Source of the DNA: Sipunculus nudus
Taxonomy: Eukaryota; Annelida; Sipuncula; Golfingiida; Sipunculidae
Direction of reading: 5' to 3'
Length of the DNA stretch: 64,000 bases
NCBI GenBank assembly: GCA_026874595.1
Contig: CM049309.1
Span: forward strand, 67,438,926-67,502,925
Shown: in pieces, positions 52,001 through 59,655 of the stretch
How positions within the stretch are numbered: position 1 is the first letter of the stretch
Layout of the letters: each line of letters begins with the position of its first letter
Made by a program: the position numbers and the translations under genes
The notes under the pieces: generated by a model
Database searches by the model: none
The model's input: only the letters and a program-made list of their open reading frames with translations
Told to the model about the DNA's origin: nothing

Positions 52001-55000
52001 GTCTTATTACACAGGTTTCACTGTATTTTAGATGAAAGTTTGCAAATTTAATAAGAAAAGTCTCTCAAATAGTAGTCAAAATTCAGTGCTCAGATGGAGC
52101 TAAATTTAGTCCGGCAGCCCATTGCCCTGACCAACCAAGAGTCCATTAGTAAAGCAAATTAATTTTAGAACAAGCAGGAAAGATTTCTGGTAACAGAGAC
52201 TTAAGCTGTGTTTCCATTCATCTGTAAATCTTGTACGCCTCGTATGCAAATAATCAGATCCCTCTTTTTAAGATGAACTGTTTCCATATGTACGTTTTAA
52301 CGTGCTCCGCATGCGAATCCGCAAAAACGGACAGCATGGAAACAGATCTGTGAGCAATTCATCCGTTTTGCGGATGGCAAAAATGCCCACATTTCCCAAC
52401 AGTGCCCTGGTGCCAGGTGTGATGAGACATATTGACCTTCTTCTTGCCTGTCATCCTTCGGTTTCAAAAGAGGCACGTGAAAGGGTATCCGCTTGAAAAA
52501 CATACGTACTTATTGAAACAGTTTTTGCAGACTGCTCACTATGGAATGTACGTACGTCTTTTGCGGTTATGTTTTTTTGCGGATACATGGAAACACAGCT
52601 TAAAACAAACATTGAAAGAAACTGCCATGAAAATAAATAAAATTTAGAATAAAGTGCATTATCAAAAGTGTCTGGTATGGGAAGGCTGAAAGAATTAAAC
52701 TTTTGAACAAATATCTTAGCAAAATAGTTTTCAAGAATGTGTAAAAAAAAAACAAAGTCTGTGTGGGCATGTGTGGTTATTTTTGTTTTTTCCTTCCAGG
52801 CCCCCTTGTGTGGAACAGAGCACTCAAGGAAATGTTGTTTATGTTGTGCTATGGGTCCTGTCACACTGGAGGCTACACTAGACAGGAGCGCATACTGTTG
52901 CGGAGAAAACATACGACTCCGCGCAGAAATACAAAATGGCAGCAATCAAAATGTGTGGCTCATATGTAGGTTATCACAGGTGAGTTGTCAACAGTGGCAT
53001 CAAGGGATTGTTATTGTTCTGAGGTCCAGTAGAGGGCACTGCTGTATTTAAGAAAATGATGACACACTCACAAGAGTAAGTCTACTTTTTTGGGATTGTG
53101 GGTAAAGAAATCTTTTTCCCACAATGCACTAAGGCTTCTATAAGTAAACAAATGGCAAAAGTATAAATGTGTTGAAAGTCTTATATATCTGGCCATCGAA
53201 TCATGTTGGATGACAGTTGTTTCAACTTAAATTAATGTTTGTATGATGCTGACTGAATTAAGTAAGTAAATGTTATAAGCATGCTTATGTTCTGTGTGAA
53301 CAAAAGCCTTTTTCTTGAACCAGCTGTGACAAATTTTGATGATGAAGTTTGAGCATTTGGACAAGTAAAGTCATCCCTCATTCCGTAACCAGAAGAGATT
53401 TGTTTTGAGTTGGAACAACCAGTACCTCTGGCAGAAGGTTGTAAGCCAATAGGCTTTCTCACGGAATGTAGGAAAAAACATCAGGTTAATTTGCACTTTC
53501 CAAGAAAATGATAAATTGTTTCAGGAATATAAATGATGAGAATCTAATGGATTGCTTTTTAGACTACTTATAATACTGTTTATTTCTGGATTATCTCTAG
53601 TTGAAATTATCAGACTTATATTGTGCATTTGATAGGTAACACTTGACTAAGACTAGCGTACTGGTTGCCATGGTTACATTCTACAAAAGAAAATTTCTGA
53701 TAAAAAACACACTATGAGAATTTTAAGCCTTTTTCTAATATGACCAGTATGTTGCTCTGATAAATTAATGTACAAGATATAGAATTTGGAGGGTTTTCAA
53801 AAGTTTGAGGGTGCATAAGCACATGAAAGGGGGTGGGTGTAAGAGGAGGTATCCCACCCACCCCCCCCCCCCCCCCCACAAGGTTAAGAAGTCTTTGAAA
53901 AAAAAAAATAAAATATGCATTTTCAGTGCAGTGTTTTGACTAATTTCCTACTTTTAATCACATGCTGAAAATTCCAAGTATTAAATATTGTATTAACAGA
54001 ATCATGTGTGCCAAATTGATAATATTTATATTTTGCTCAAAACCATAGGCATGCATGGTATGAAGTATGAAACAAATATAGGCCTAATGAGAGGCAAAGG
54101 GTATACCATTTTTCAAACTTACTGGTACACAAAGTTTAAGTTGTAATTATCAAATATTACAAAGAACAATTCATTTACAGAAAACTGACCCGATTTCAGG
54201 TAAATATAATTAAACATTGAGAATACAAATTTTTTATATTCCAAGCAGAAGGGCACACTGACCTTAACCCTTGGGCAAAAAAGTGTGCCCCCCCCCCCTC
54301 CCCCCGCCGATCTAAAGCCTATGTAAGATCTTCAGAATTAATCTGGAAATGCATGTGGATGGTGCATAATTTACCACTGCATGGATAAATGCTTAAATTC
54401 TTGGGAGATCAGTGTCACTTGGACTTGGTACTCAGGCCAGTACCCATTTCAACACTTCATATCACTAACAACCAAAATCATTGTTTCAGCTTCTAGTAAG
54501 CGTCCTGGGTGTGTAATTCATCATTAATTTTCCCAACTCTTGTAAATATTGCAAAATAAGTGATCATGTCAATCATAATTATGTTATTTTATATATTGTG
54601 ACATGCTGTGAATTTGGAAGATATTGATTTGTTTCATACATCCTCAATTGCTTCTGTCATTTACAAAGTAGGCCTATCTGGTTTATGTTAATGTGACATT
54701 TTCACCATGCTTTATCGGAAATCTTGCTACATGTTTCAATCCATACAGCGTATGTTTTAATCCTAGCATTTGTGTTGCAGATACTTGAATATCGAATTAA
54801 CAAAGGTGCTCTTGGTCTGACGAAAGAGACTTCGCACAAGGTGTGGGAGTTTAAGGGGTCACCAGTTCCGCCGCACACGACTGAGCGTATCAGTGACTTG
54901 TCACAGTACCTCAGTGTTCCTGTCATGCCTCCCACCCTTGCTGGCGTCTGCAAACTCATCGAAATCTACTATATACTCAAGGTTCATATCGATGTAAACT

Positions 55001-58000
55001 ACTATAACATGAATAGATTGTGCTTCACACAGAGAATCAGACCCCTCTTATCAAACATGTTTAATAACTGAATTCTCCATGTGTTATCATGCAAAGTAGC
55101 AGGACTCTTCATTACACTGATCCCACTACTTTTAAACTTTTTACATTTTTACATTTCATTTTTCTTTTACATTATTTTAATTATGTTTATGATGCAGAGC
55201 CCTATGTTGACTTGTATTTGTAGTTTGTGCTCTTCTGGGATAGATATAAATACCCAGAGTTCTGTCAATTCTTTCTTCCCCCCCACCCTACCCCCACCAA
55301 AAAAAAAAATCTCACCCACAGTGGTACAGTCAATTTGTTAAACAATGTATTATTATAACCCAATCACACCCCATTCATTGAGAATGCTTAATGTCTGGAT
55401 TATTTTCTTTCTCCAAATTTATAACAGGTGGCAGCACCCTCTGGCAGTCAGGTGAAATAAATAAAATAAGCCAATCAGGTAACTGTTACAACCTTAAGAC
55501 AATGAAGCAGCATTTACATCTTGTCCATTTTCATTCTTGCAATATTGCCAATAATTTTATATTTCTTTAACATTGGTATTAATGTCAAAATATTGCTGGC
55601 CCACAGTTGTTGGAGAATGATTAACAATAAACACAACAGGTGGCAGCACTCTGTAGTAATCATCATCAAATCCAAGTGCTTGATTGATTATTATTCATAT
55701 ATTTTCTCCCTAGTGTTGTTAATTCTCATATTGATCATATATGAATGCAGGTATCTGTGGGCTCTGAGAAGTCTGGGGAAGACCTAGAGATTGACTTTGC
55801 TGTGGATATCGCAACACTCCCCTACAGAATACCTTCCAATCCAACGCCCGAAGTCAAATTTGGTAATTTGTTTCCATTGACAGTCATCTTATATATCCAA
55901 GCTTGCTTCTTTACCAATACATTTGAATGTTAATGCCACTATCCAGACTATACCAGTTAAATCTTGATCAGCTCAGTTCAACTTTGACCTAATCCAGATC
56001 AGAGTAAGGGATCATTGGTAAATTATCAGGATCCTGAATCAGATTACTCTGTTTGCACCAGGCCAACAATCAGCATTAGTTTGGTCTACTATAGTCTGCT
56101 TAAAAGGTGGTCTATAGTTTACTTAAGTCTGGTTAGTTTATACAGTAAACCAGTTCCTGGTGTGTACAGGCAATCTGTTTCTAGTCTGCTGGAGGCCAAG
56201 TTTGCTACCGTTTGACCTAATCCTTTCTGGTAAATATCACTTAGTTTTAGCAGCACAGTAAATCAGATTGACAACCCGGTGCAGACAACAAGCTACTGTT
56301 ATTGAATTAACCAGTTTAGGCTCTTACACAGGCCCTTGAAATCACCATTAAAACAAGTCTAAATGGCCCCTATGTAGCCTAATACTACCCATAATAATAT
56401 TAAGACACCAGGTAAGAAACGACTAGGAGGACCCTCAGAGACCCGCAGTATTTAAACTATCCATTTCCATCATACCTACTTATCACTGCATGCACATAAA
56501 ATTGACCCAAATGGTTCCATCTGACAAAGAACGAACTCCAGTTACAATCCCTAGCCAGGTATAGTTAACTGTTTTATCAAGCATAGCCAAGCTTTGTGTA
56601 CCTGTCTTCCCAGTCATTACCATCGCCAAGGCCCAAGCAGCTTCTGACAGATCAGCAGTGCTTTTATTGGTCGGCTTATTAATATTCATGATAAACAATC
56701 AAACGATGGTGCTCATGCACTTTGCCCAGATGGGATTGTTTATCATGAATATTATTAGGCTTTTATAAGGTGAATTATAGTGCGGACGCAAAGCCTGCTA
56801 CTAACAGACTATAGTAAACTGGAATAGTATAATCCAATTTTTATGCCCCCGCCACAAAGTGGCCGGGGCATATAGTTTTACCCATGTCCGTCATTCCGTC
56901 CTTCCGTCATTCCGAAATCAAACAGTTGTATGGCCTTTTTTTCGCAATGCCTGAAGATATTGGCCTGATTTTTGGTGTGGGTAGATATAGACCAGTTACA
57001 GATCAAGTTAGCGTTTCGTCCCAGTTGACCTACTTTTGACTGTTTTACGGCTCCTAAACTTAGAAAACTTCATGAAAAATAGAAATTTTCATGACAAATA
57101 CACATGTCCGAATTTTTTTTTCGCAATGCCTGCAGATATTGGCCTGATTTTTGGTGTGTGGGCAGATAATGATCAGTCACAGATTGAGTTGGCGTTTTGT
57201 CCCGGTTGACCTACTTTTGAACGTTTTACGCCACCTTAACTAAGAAAATTTCATGAAAAATATAAATTTTCATGACAAATACACATGTACGGAATTTTTT
57301 TCGCAATGCCTGCTGATATTGGCCTGATTTTTGGTGTGTAGGCAGATCATGACCAGTTACAGATCGAGTTCATGTTTTGTCCCAGGTGACCTACTTTTGA
57401 CCATTTGACTGCTCCTGAACATAGAAAATTTCATGAAAAATAGAAATTTTCATAACAAATGCATATGTACGGACTTTTTTTCCTCAATGCCTGCAGATAC
57501 CACCCTGATTTTTTATGTGTGGGCAGATAATGACAGTTACAGATCGAGTTCGCGTTTCGCCCCGGTTGACCTACTTTTGATTGTTTTACGGCTCCTAGGC
57601 TCCTAAACATAGAAAATTTCATGAAAGACAGAAATTTTTATTGAAAATGCACATGTATGGACTTTTTTTCACAATGCCTGCAGATACTGGCCTGATTTTT
57701 GGTGTTGCTTGATAATGACCTATTACAGATCGAGTTTGCATTTTGCCCTTGTTGACCTACTTTTGACCATAGGACACCTTTTTCAAAATTTAACAAATGT
57801 TTCCTATTTGCCCCAGGCGGGGGCATTCATGTCATTCCGACACATCTAGTTTTTTTATGTTTCAATAAGAATGTCATATGATCAAGGAAAAGCATGAAAA
57901 TAACAGAATTATTTGCTAAACAGGTAAAAGCACTACATAACAAAGGTAATCTTTTCAAAATTGTATTATTTTATCTTCTTTAAAGAAGGAAATCATATTA

Positions 58001-58860
58001 AAAACTTTATTATGCTGGGGGTTAACATTGACACAAGCATTTCCAGAGAACCATACCTTTTATTTTTTTGGCCTTAAACCTGATGGTCCCCAGTTTGGTT
58101 CTAGCCAGTGACTTGAATTAAGATAAAATGGTGAAATAGATACAACTTCAGACCAAGATGCTTTAGGTTCAAGTTATGAATAAGTGATTATCACTGGGTC
58201 TTGCATATAAAACTTTTAAGAAGGGTTAATAATAACATATATATTATACCATAATTATTGTTTTTTTACCTTCATCCTCATTCAGTAAACATACTGCCAT
58301 AGACCGAGGGACTTGAAAAATACCAAATAAGTTCGAAAACACTTTGTGGCCATATGCTAATGCCTTAAATACTGCAGCACCAGGCTTCAGTATATTGGTT
58401 GTGTATTATTAACCTATTTATCTCATATTTTAATGGTGCATGTACTAGACAGTTATTATTGGCTTTTCTGTGCTTTATTTTTTCAGAAAATGCAGCAGGA
58501 CACATAGAAGGAGGACTGTACATAAGCCCAGAGTTCCAGATCGGACAGGTTTATATGGGTGATGACGCAGACACTGGGGAAGGCATTATTCTATATCGAC
58601 CAATGTATGTTTCTGTGTCACATGACCATCCACCAGTTTCCCACAATGCACATTTGGCAGCAGCAGAAAGCCCAGCACAGGGGACTAGTCAGGAAAAACA
58701 TTGTGAAGTGTCTAGAGCTATGGAACTTCCATCAGACACTGGCCAAGCTAGCTCGCCCAGTGAAAAAGCAGTGCTTAAACTGTCCCCAGACGCAAACGGT
58801 ACTGCTGCAACAGATGCAGATGCAGATGAGGATGTTTCAGAAAAAATGACGTCCGTTTGA
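24932..58860 (+). CDS. Alpha-arrestin (arrestin domain-containing protein, ARRDC17-like), seven coding exons
   Basis: Join 24932-25043, 46391-46513, 51320-51549, 52800-52979, 54781-54981, 55751-55862, 58487-58860. The joined frame is 1332 bases, 443 residues plus TGA. Every junction has GT/AG and the phases match (1,1,0,0,0,1). An arrestin-N fold spans about residues 3-150 (core EHSFPF-like stretch GDHKFPFEF, then SFE...G.IRYYLRV). An arrestin-C fold spans about 170-318, beginning with the Cys-rich KCCLCCAMGP at 166-175 and holding PVMPPTLAGVC in exon 5. The tail has GGLYISPEFQIGQVYMG at 328-344. Alpha-arrestins are adaptors that link membrane cargo to ubiquitin ligases and endosomal sorting. 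The IGPHIDCMEE, CCLCC and GGLY..PEF..GQVY blocks are those I recall for invertebrate ARRDC17-like proteins; the subfamily is from memory, the fold is secure. The ATG has a good context (A at -3, G at +4). No PPxY ligase-binding motif is visible. Confidence 0.93.
25110..25129. repeat. Homopolymer G20
   Basis: Twenty G in a row shortly after the exon 1 donor. Length is likely to be imprecise in the assembly. Confidence 0.85.
25517..26700 (+). mobile_element. Family A element, copy 4 (complete)
   Basis: Left end TATCCGCAAAAA; near it GTTTTGCGGATA makes a local inverted repeat. A (CCG)n strip follows, and then marks at 25834, 25983, 26113, 26261, 26391 and 26539 (149/130/148/130/148). The right end has TTTTGGCGGATA (26656-26667), a perfect hairpin GTAGTCG-CTTGT-CGACTAC (26671-26689) and ATTCTAG|TTT. 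This is the best copy for defining the family. No protein is encoded. Confidence 0.9.
26739..27575 (+). mobile_element. Family A element, copy 5
   Basis: TATCCGCCAAAA at 26739-26750 and TTCTAG|TT at 27575. Marks at 27052, 27132, 27260 and 27409; the 80-base gap between the first two shows an internal deletion. It stands head-to-tail 38 bases after copy 4. Confidence 0.82.
27576..30711. other. Intron 1 sequence without recognised features
   Basis: AT-rich, no element ends found. Overlapping short frames on both strands near 29834-30149 show no family motif. Confidence 0.4.
30712..30965 (+). repeat. Family E repeat, copy 3, with 19-bp perfect inverted repeat
   Basis: AATCAGACCAATGAGAGCG at 30756-30774 is the exact inverse of 30822-30840, with a 47-base loop holding GTTTAAAATTTGTAGCTGGA. 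The following part matches copies 1 and 2 (GTCTGGGATGA.TGCA). Confidence 0.7.
30966..32834. other. Intron 1 sequence without recognised features
   Basis: AT-rich. A compact block at about 32300-32440 with 'CTACCTCGACTCTCTCCCG'-like words after a T11 run may be an unrecognised repeat end. Confidence 0.35.
32835..33300 (+). repeat. Short dispersed duplication
   Basis: 'TTAAAGCCAGCTATTC.C.TGCC' occurs at 32835 and again at about 33228, and loosely at 34271. The stretch between carries 'CCTTGAAA' words repeatedly. No gene is seen. Confidence 0.35.
33760..34290 (+). repeat. A-rich degenerate minisatellite
   Basis: 'GTGAAATATTmACC..AAACAAACC' words return about every 40-60 bases (33824, 33942, 33983, 34073, 34126, 34220). 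The strand is very rich in A and poor in G. It ends just before family C copy 3. Confidence 0.55.
36140..38059 (+). mobile_element. Family C element, copy 4 (complete, nested)
   Basis: AGCTCAGCTGACTATAAGTC at 36140 after a T run, the 14-base hairpin, a (GTCC)n strip (about 36195-36225), a long AT body with a C33 tract, then GTCAGCTGAGC (38027-38037), GACC-CATA-GGTC and CCCTTG|TTT. GCTCAGCTGAC at the left is the exact inverse of the right motif. It is non-coding. Confidence 0.85.
37031..37063. repeat. Homopolymer C33
   Basis: Thirty-three C in a row within family C copy 4. The exact length should not be trusted. Confidence 0.85.
38500..38745 (+). repeat. 32-bp tandem repeat CAGGTCAAGAGTTCACTCAG
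   Basis: Three adjacent units at 38651, 38683 and 38715 (32 apart) and one earlier at about 38510. Two 'CTATTTATAGCTTTGGCAGACTGC' units lie between. It falls in the part assigned to family B copy 2. Confidence 0.7.
38895..39120 (+). repeat. Diverged family A-like segment
   Basis: 'ACAGGTGGTGCCACCTACATT', 'GGTGGCGTCACCTAC' and 'GGTGGTGCCAGCTAC' occur here with CATGTTTATACAT-type words between. This is a decayed relative of the family A array, just before a fresher copy. Confidence 0.5.
39124..40367 (+). mobile_element. Family A element, copy 6 (complete, nested)
   Basis: TATCCGCCAAAA at 39124-39135; marks at 39445, 39594, 39723, 39874, 40023 and 40206. The first spacings (149, 129) follow the family rule; the later ones (151, 149, 183) show a rearranged array. 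It ends with a decayed hairpin and ATTCTAG|TTT. Confidence 0.83.
41225..43596 (+). mobile_element. Family B element, copy 3 (complete)
   Basis: AGCGAACCTGTG at 41225-41236; exact inverse CACAGGTTCGC at 43567-43577; AGGCCTGTAGGCCT at 43581-43594; CTTG|TT at 43596. The head has GTCC-rich words, GGTGGCGCCACC at 41692 and a GTCTAGAC cluster (about 42018-42085). From 42168 to 43424 it holds the right part of a family A element. It is longer than copy 1 because its captured array has more units. Confidence 0.87.
42168..43424 (+). repeat. Family A array captured in family B copy 3 (three 278-bp units)
   Basis: Marks at 42354, 42502, 42631, 42780, 42908, 43057 and 43186 give spacings 148, 129, 149, 128, 149, 129, the most regular array in the window. 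It ends with a decayed hairpin and ATTCTGG at 43424. The family A left end is absent, as in copy 1 of family B. Confidence 0.85.
43597..46390. other. Distal part of intron 1, little recognised
   Basis: Contains a G14 tract at 43675-43688 and otherwise unique AT-rich sequence up to the exon 2 acceptor. Confidence 0.4.
46391..46513 (+). CDS. ARRDC exon 2
   Basis: Acceptor TTATTTCAG|GTG, donor ATAG|GTGAGT, phase 1 on both sides. It encodes residues 38-78: the GVRVFLRGKAHVEW strand block and then EDQYFMDDKAIVWGI. The latter matches the 'YF....' loop that other ARRDC and TXNIP proteins have at this place. The exon lies 21.3 kb downstream of exon 1 and immediately upstream of a family C element (46581). 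Confidence 0.92.
46581..49194 (+). mobile_element. Family C element, copy 5 (complete, in intron 2)
   Basis: AGCTCAGCTGACTATAAGTC at 46581, only 67 bases after the exon 2 donor. A (GTCC)n strip follows, then two rough copies of a body segment (GTTAGATGTC at 46717 and 47399, 682 apart), CAGCTGAGC at 49164-49172, ACCCATAGGTCC and CTTG|TTTT at 49194. Length 2614, longer than copy 4 because of the internal duplication. Confidence 0.83.
49242..50754 (+). mobile_element. Family C element, copy 6 (in intron 2)
   Basis: AGCTTAGCCGACTGTAAGCC at 49242 is a mutated left hairpin; the right end is TTCAGCTGAG..TGACCCATTGGTCC and CTAG|TTTT at 50754. It is interrupted by a TIR element at 49515-49948. It lies 47 bases after copy 5. 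Confidence 0.75.
49515..49948. mobile_element. Small TIR element inside family C copy 6
   Basis: TACTGTGGTTG at 49515-49525 and CAACCACAGTA at 49938-49948 are exact inverses; TA duplications are plausible. The body carries several TTTCGCGA words. Removing it rejoins family C sequence (..GGCA / TATGGCAGAAATTAGGT). A fragment of the same family is at 8330-8411. Confidence 0.78.
51320..51549 (+). CDS. ARRDC exon 3
   Basis: Acceptor TCCTCTTTTAG|AT, donor CTG|GTGGGT. It encodes residues 79-155. The core is GDHKFPFEFQIPE, then CSFESKIGTIRYYLRVIID, the conserved arrestin-N sandwich and the inter-strand SFEG-type motif, then LKYFTVIGPHIDCMEERYL leading to the inter-domain hinge. This is the strongest single match to the arrestin-N family in the window. 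Confidence 0.95.
51845..52025. mobile_element. 181-bp TIR element (MITE) in intron 3
   Basis: TACAGTGGAACCTGTGT and ACACAGGTTTCACTGTA are 17-base inverted ends with one mismatch, starting and ending in TA. The inside has AAGACCACCTGTGTATTTAG and CAGTCCCAAGGGTGGTC. It is consistent with a Tc1/mariner-type MITE; an eroded copy is at 8413-8575. Confidence 0.75.
52201..52603. mobile_element. 403-bp TIR element with TTAA ends in intron 3
   Basis: TTAAGCTGTGTTTCCAT at 52201-52217 and its exact inverse at 52587-52603. If TTAA is the target duplication the inverted repeat is GCTGTGTTTCCAT. TTAA targets are typical of piggyBac, but the end bases are not the usual CCY, so the superfamily is left open. 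No transposase. It ends 196 bases before exon 4. Confidence 0.8.
52800..52979 (+). CDS. ARRDC exon 4
   Basis: Acceptor TTCCTTCCAG|GCC, donor CAG|GTGAGT, phase 0 both sides. It encodes residues 156-215. A Cys-rich turn KCCLCCAMGPV is followed by LEATLDRSAYCCGENIRLRAE, the start of the arrestin-C domain (compare the '..GP.SL.A...R..Y..GE.I...AEI.N' pattern of ARRDC1-4 and TXNIP). An open frame on the opposite strand overlaps this exon and is taken to be a shadow. Confidence 0.95.
52980..54780. other. ARRDC intron 4
   Basis: CAG|GTGAGT to TTGCAG|ATA, 1801 bases. It holds the ATTGTGGG hairpin and two C-rich tracts (53861-53877 and about 54288-54305), but no recognised mobile element end. Confidence 0.8.
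53095..53125. repeat. ATTGTGGG hairpin in intron 4
   Basis: ATTGTGGG at 53095-53102 and CCCACAAT at 53118-53125 with a 15-base loop partly able to pair. Likely a remnant of a small foldback repeat. Confidence 0.4.
54781..54981 (+). CDS. ARRDC exon 5
   Basis: Acceptor TGTGTTGCAG|ATA; donor AAG|GTTCAT, a weaker donor than the others. Phase 0, residues 216-282. It encodes the second half of arrestin-C: ILEYRINKGALGLTKE, then a W.F.G.PVPPHT loop, then SVPVMPPTLAGVCKLIEIYY, matching the 'PP..P.....C.LI.I.Y.L.V' signature at the end of the family's C domain. Confidence 0.94.
55751..55862 (+). CDS. ARRDC exon 6
   Basis: Acceptor GAATGCAG|GTA, donor TTTG|GTAATT, exits in phase 1. It encodes residues 283-319: V.VGSEKSGEDLEIDFAVDI and then ATLPYRIPSN, the last C-domain strand and the 'I.TVP.R' linker. 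Joining exon 5 to exon 6 restores the continuous strand YILKVSVGSEKSG. Confidence 0.93.
56681..56753. repeat. 20-bp perfect inverted repeat in intron 6
   Basis: 56681-56700 and 56734-56753 are exact inverses around a 33-base loop, with weaker pairing extending outwards. It would fold strongly in the transcript. Confidence 0.75.
56843..57849 (+). mobile_element. Family D element, copy 2 (in intron 6)
   Basis: ATGCCCCCGCC at 56843 with the same head hairpin; about five 180-bp units (marks at 56948, 57127, 57307, 57488, 57674); right end GGCGGGGGCAT, a decayed hairpin (ATGTCAttcCGACAC) and ATCTAG|TTT at 57849. It ends 637 bases before exon 7. Confidence 0.85.
58487..58860 (+). CDS. ARRDC exon 7 (last coding exon, C-terminal tail)
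   Basis: Acceptor TTTATTTTTTCAG|AA. It encodes residues 320-443 and the stop. The first 45 residues (HIEGGLYISPEFQIGQVYMG, then IILYRPMYVSV) are family-like. The remaining 80 or so are low-complexity, rich in A, S, P, D and E, likely disordered, and end in MTSV. No PPxY is present in the tail, unlike vertebrate ARRDC1-4. The last three residues T-S-V fit a class I PDZ-ligand pattern, which may be chance. Confidence 0.92.
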
Positions 58861-59104
58861 TCAAAATTTAATTACCGGAGCAGGAATCTCTACATCATGT
58901 GACATGGTGAACATGTTACGTTAGTGATGAATTTCAAAATGATTTTAGAGGATGTCATTGTCACATGATTTAGAGCATGGATCACATGATAAGTGAGATA
59001 ATATGCATATCCGAACTTCACATCAGGTGTTTGATCAGTCAGAATTTATAAATAGTGCAACAGAGTCAACAGAACTGATAAACATGGCTTTATCAGTAAA
59101 TAAA
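58861..59104 (+). promoter_or_regulatory. Probable ARRDC 3' UTR with candidate poly(A) signal
   Basis: Untranslated sequence follows the TGA. The first good AATAAA is at 59099-59104, 240 bases past the stop. Other AATAAA-like hexamers lie further on (61449-61454), so the true transcript end is uncertain. Confidence 0.45.
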
Positions 59105-59396
59105 ACAATACAGAAACTGCGCATGTTATTCTAAACCAAGCATCTTACCCATTGATATGTTTGGGATATTGTTTATACTGATTCCACTGGTAAGCTTTTG
59201 GTAGCCTTTGCAAGACTGAGAGATGCACTGTTTGCATTAAGCAAAGCCTTGCATACTGTAGGCCTGTTTTTGCCTCGTTCTGTACATTCAAGGATCCATT
59301 TTGTACCACGTGTGATGCTGAGTTGATTGTCCTGATTTTTACTATCATTGTAGCCATGGTTCATCAGCAGAAGGAGCAGGATTTGTCTATCATTTA

Positions 59397-59655
59397 CAGG
59401 GCTATATATTGCCCTCTGGGCAAGTAACATGTGGTTTTTACATGACATACATAAATTTTTACTTGCCCTAAAAAATGAGTAATGGTGTGTGCAAAATGTG
59501 CTCAACATCACCGTTTTACCAGTTTTACTGTATATTAGACAATAGGTGATTAAGGGTAAAGACATCACAATATTTGAATTGAAACATTTTGGGAATTTTG
59601 GGAGTTTTTTTAACTAAATCCACTTGCCCAGCCGGACCAATAAGGGGTGACTTTT
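59397..59655 (+). mobile_element. Fragment related to family G
   Basis: CAGGGCTATATATTGCCCTC..GGCAAGTAACATG, TTTTTACTTGCCCTAAAAAA and CCACTTGCCCAGCC match blocks of 12384-12775 in order. The right terminus was not found. Confidence 0.45.

Noticed and set aside
52451-52945. 164-codon open frame on the - strand, the longest single frame in the window
   Set aside because: It runs across a mobile element end and antisense to ARRDC exon 4; it shows no known motif and is explained as a shadow.
54982-55071. Read-through of exon 5 into a longer frame ending near 55071
   Set aside because: The added residues do not match the family, while splicing at 54981 to 55751 restores the conserved C-domain strand.
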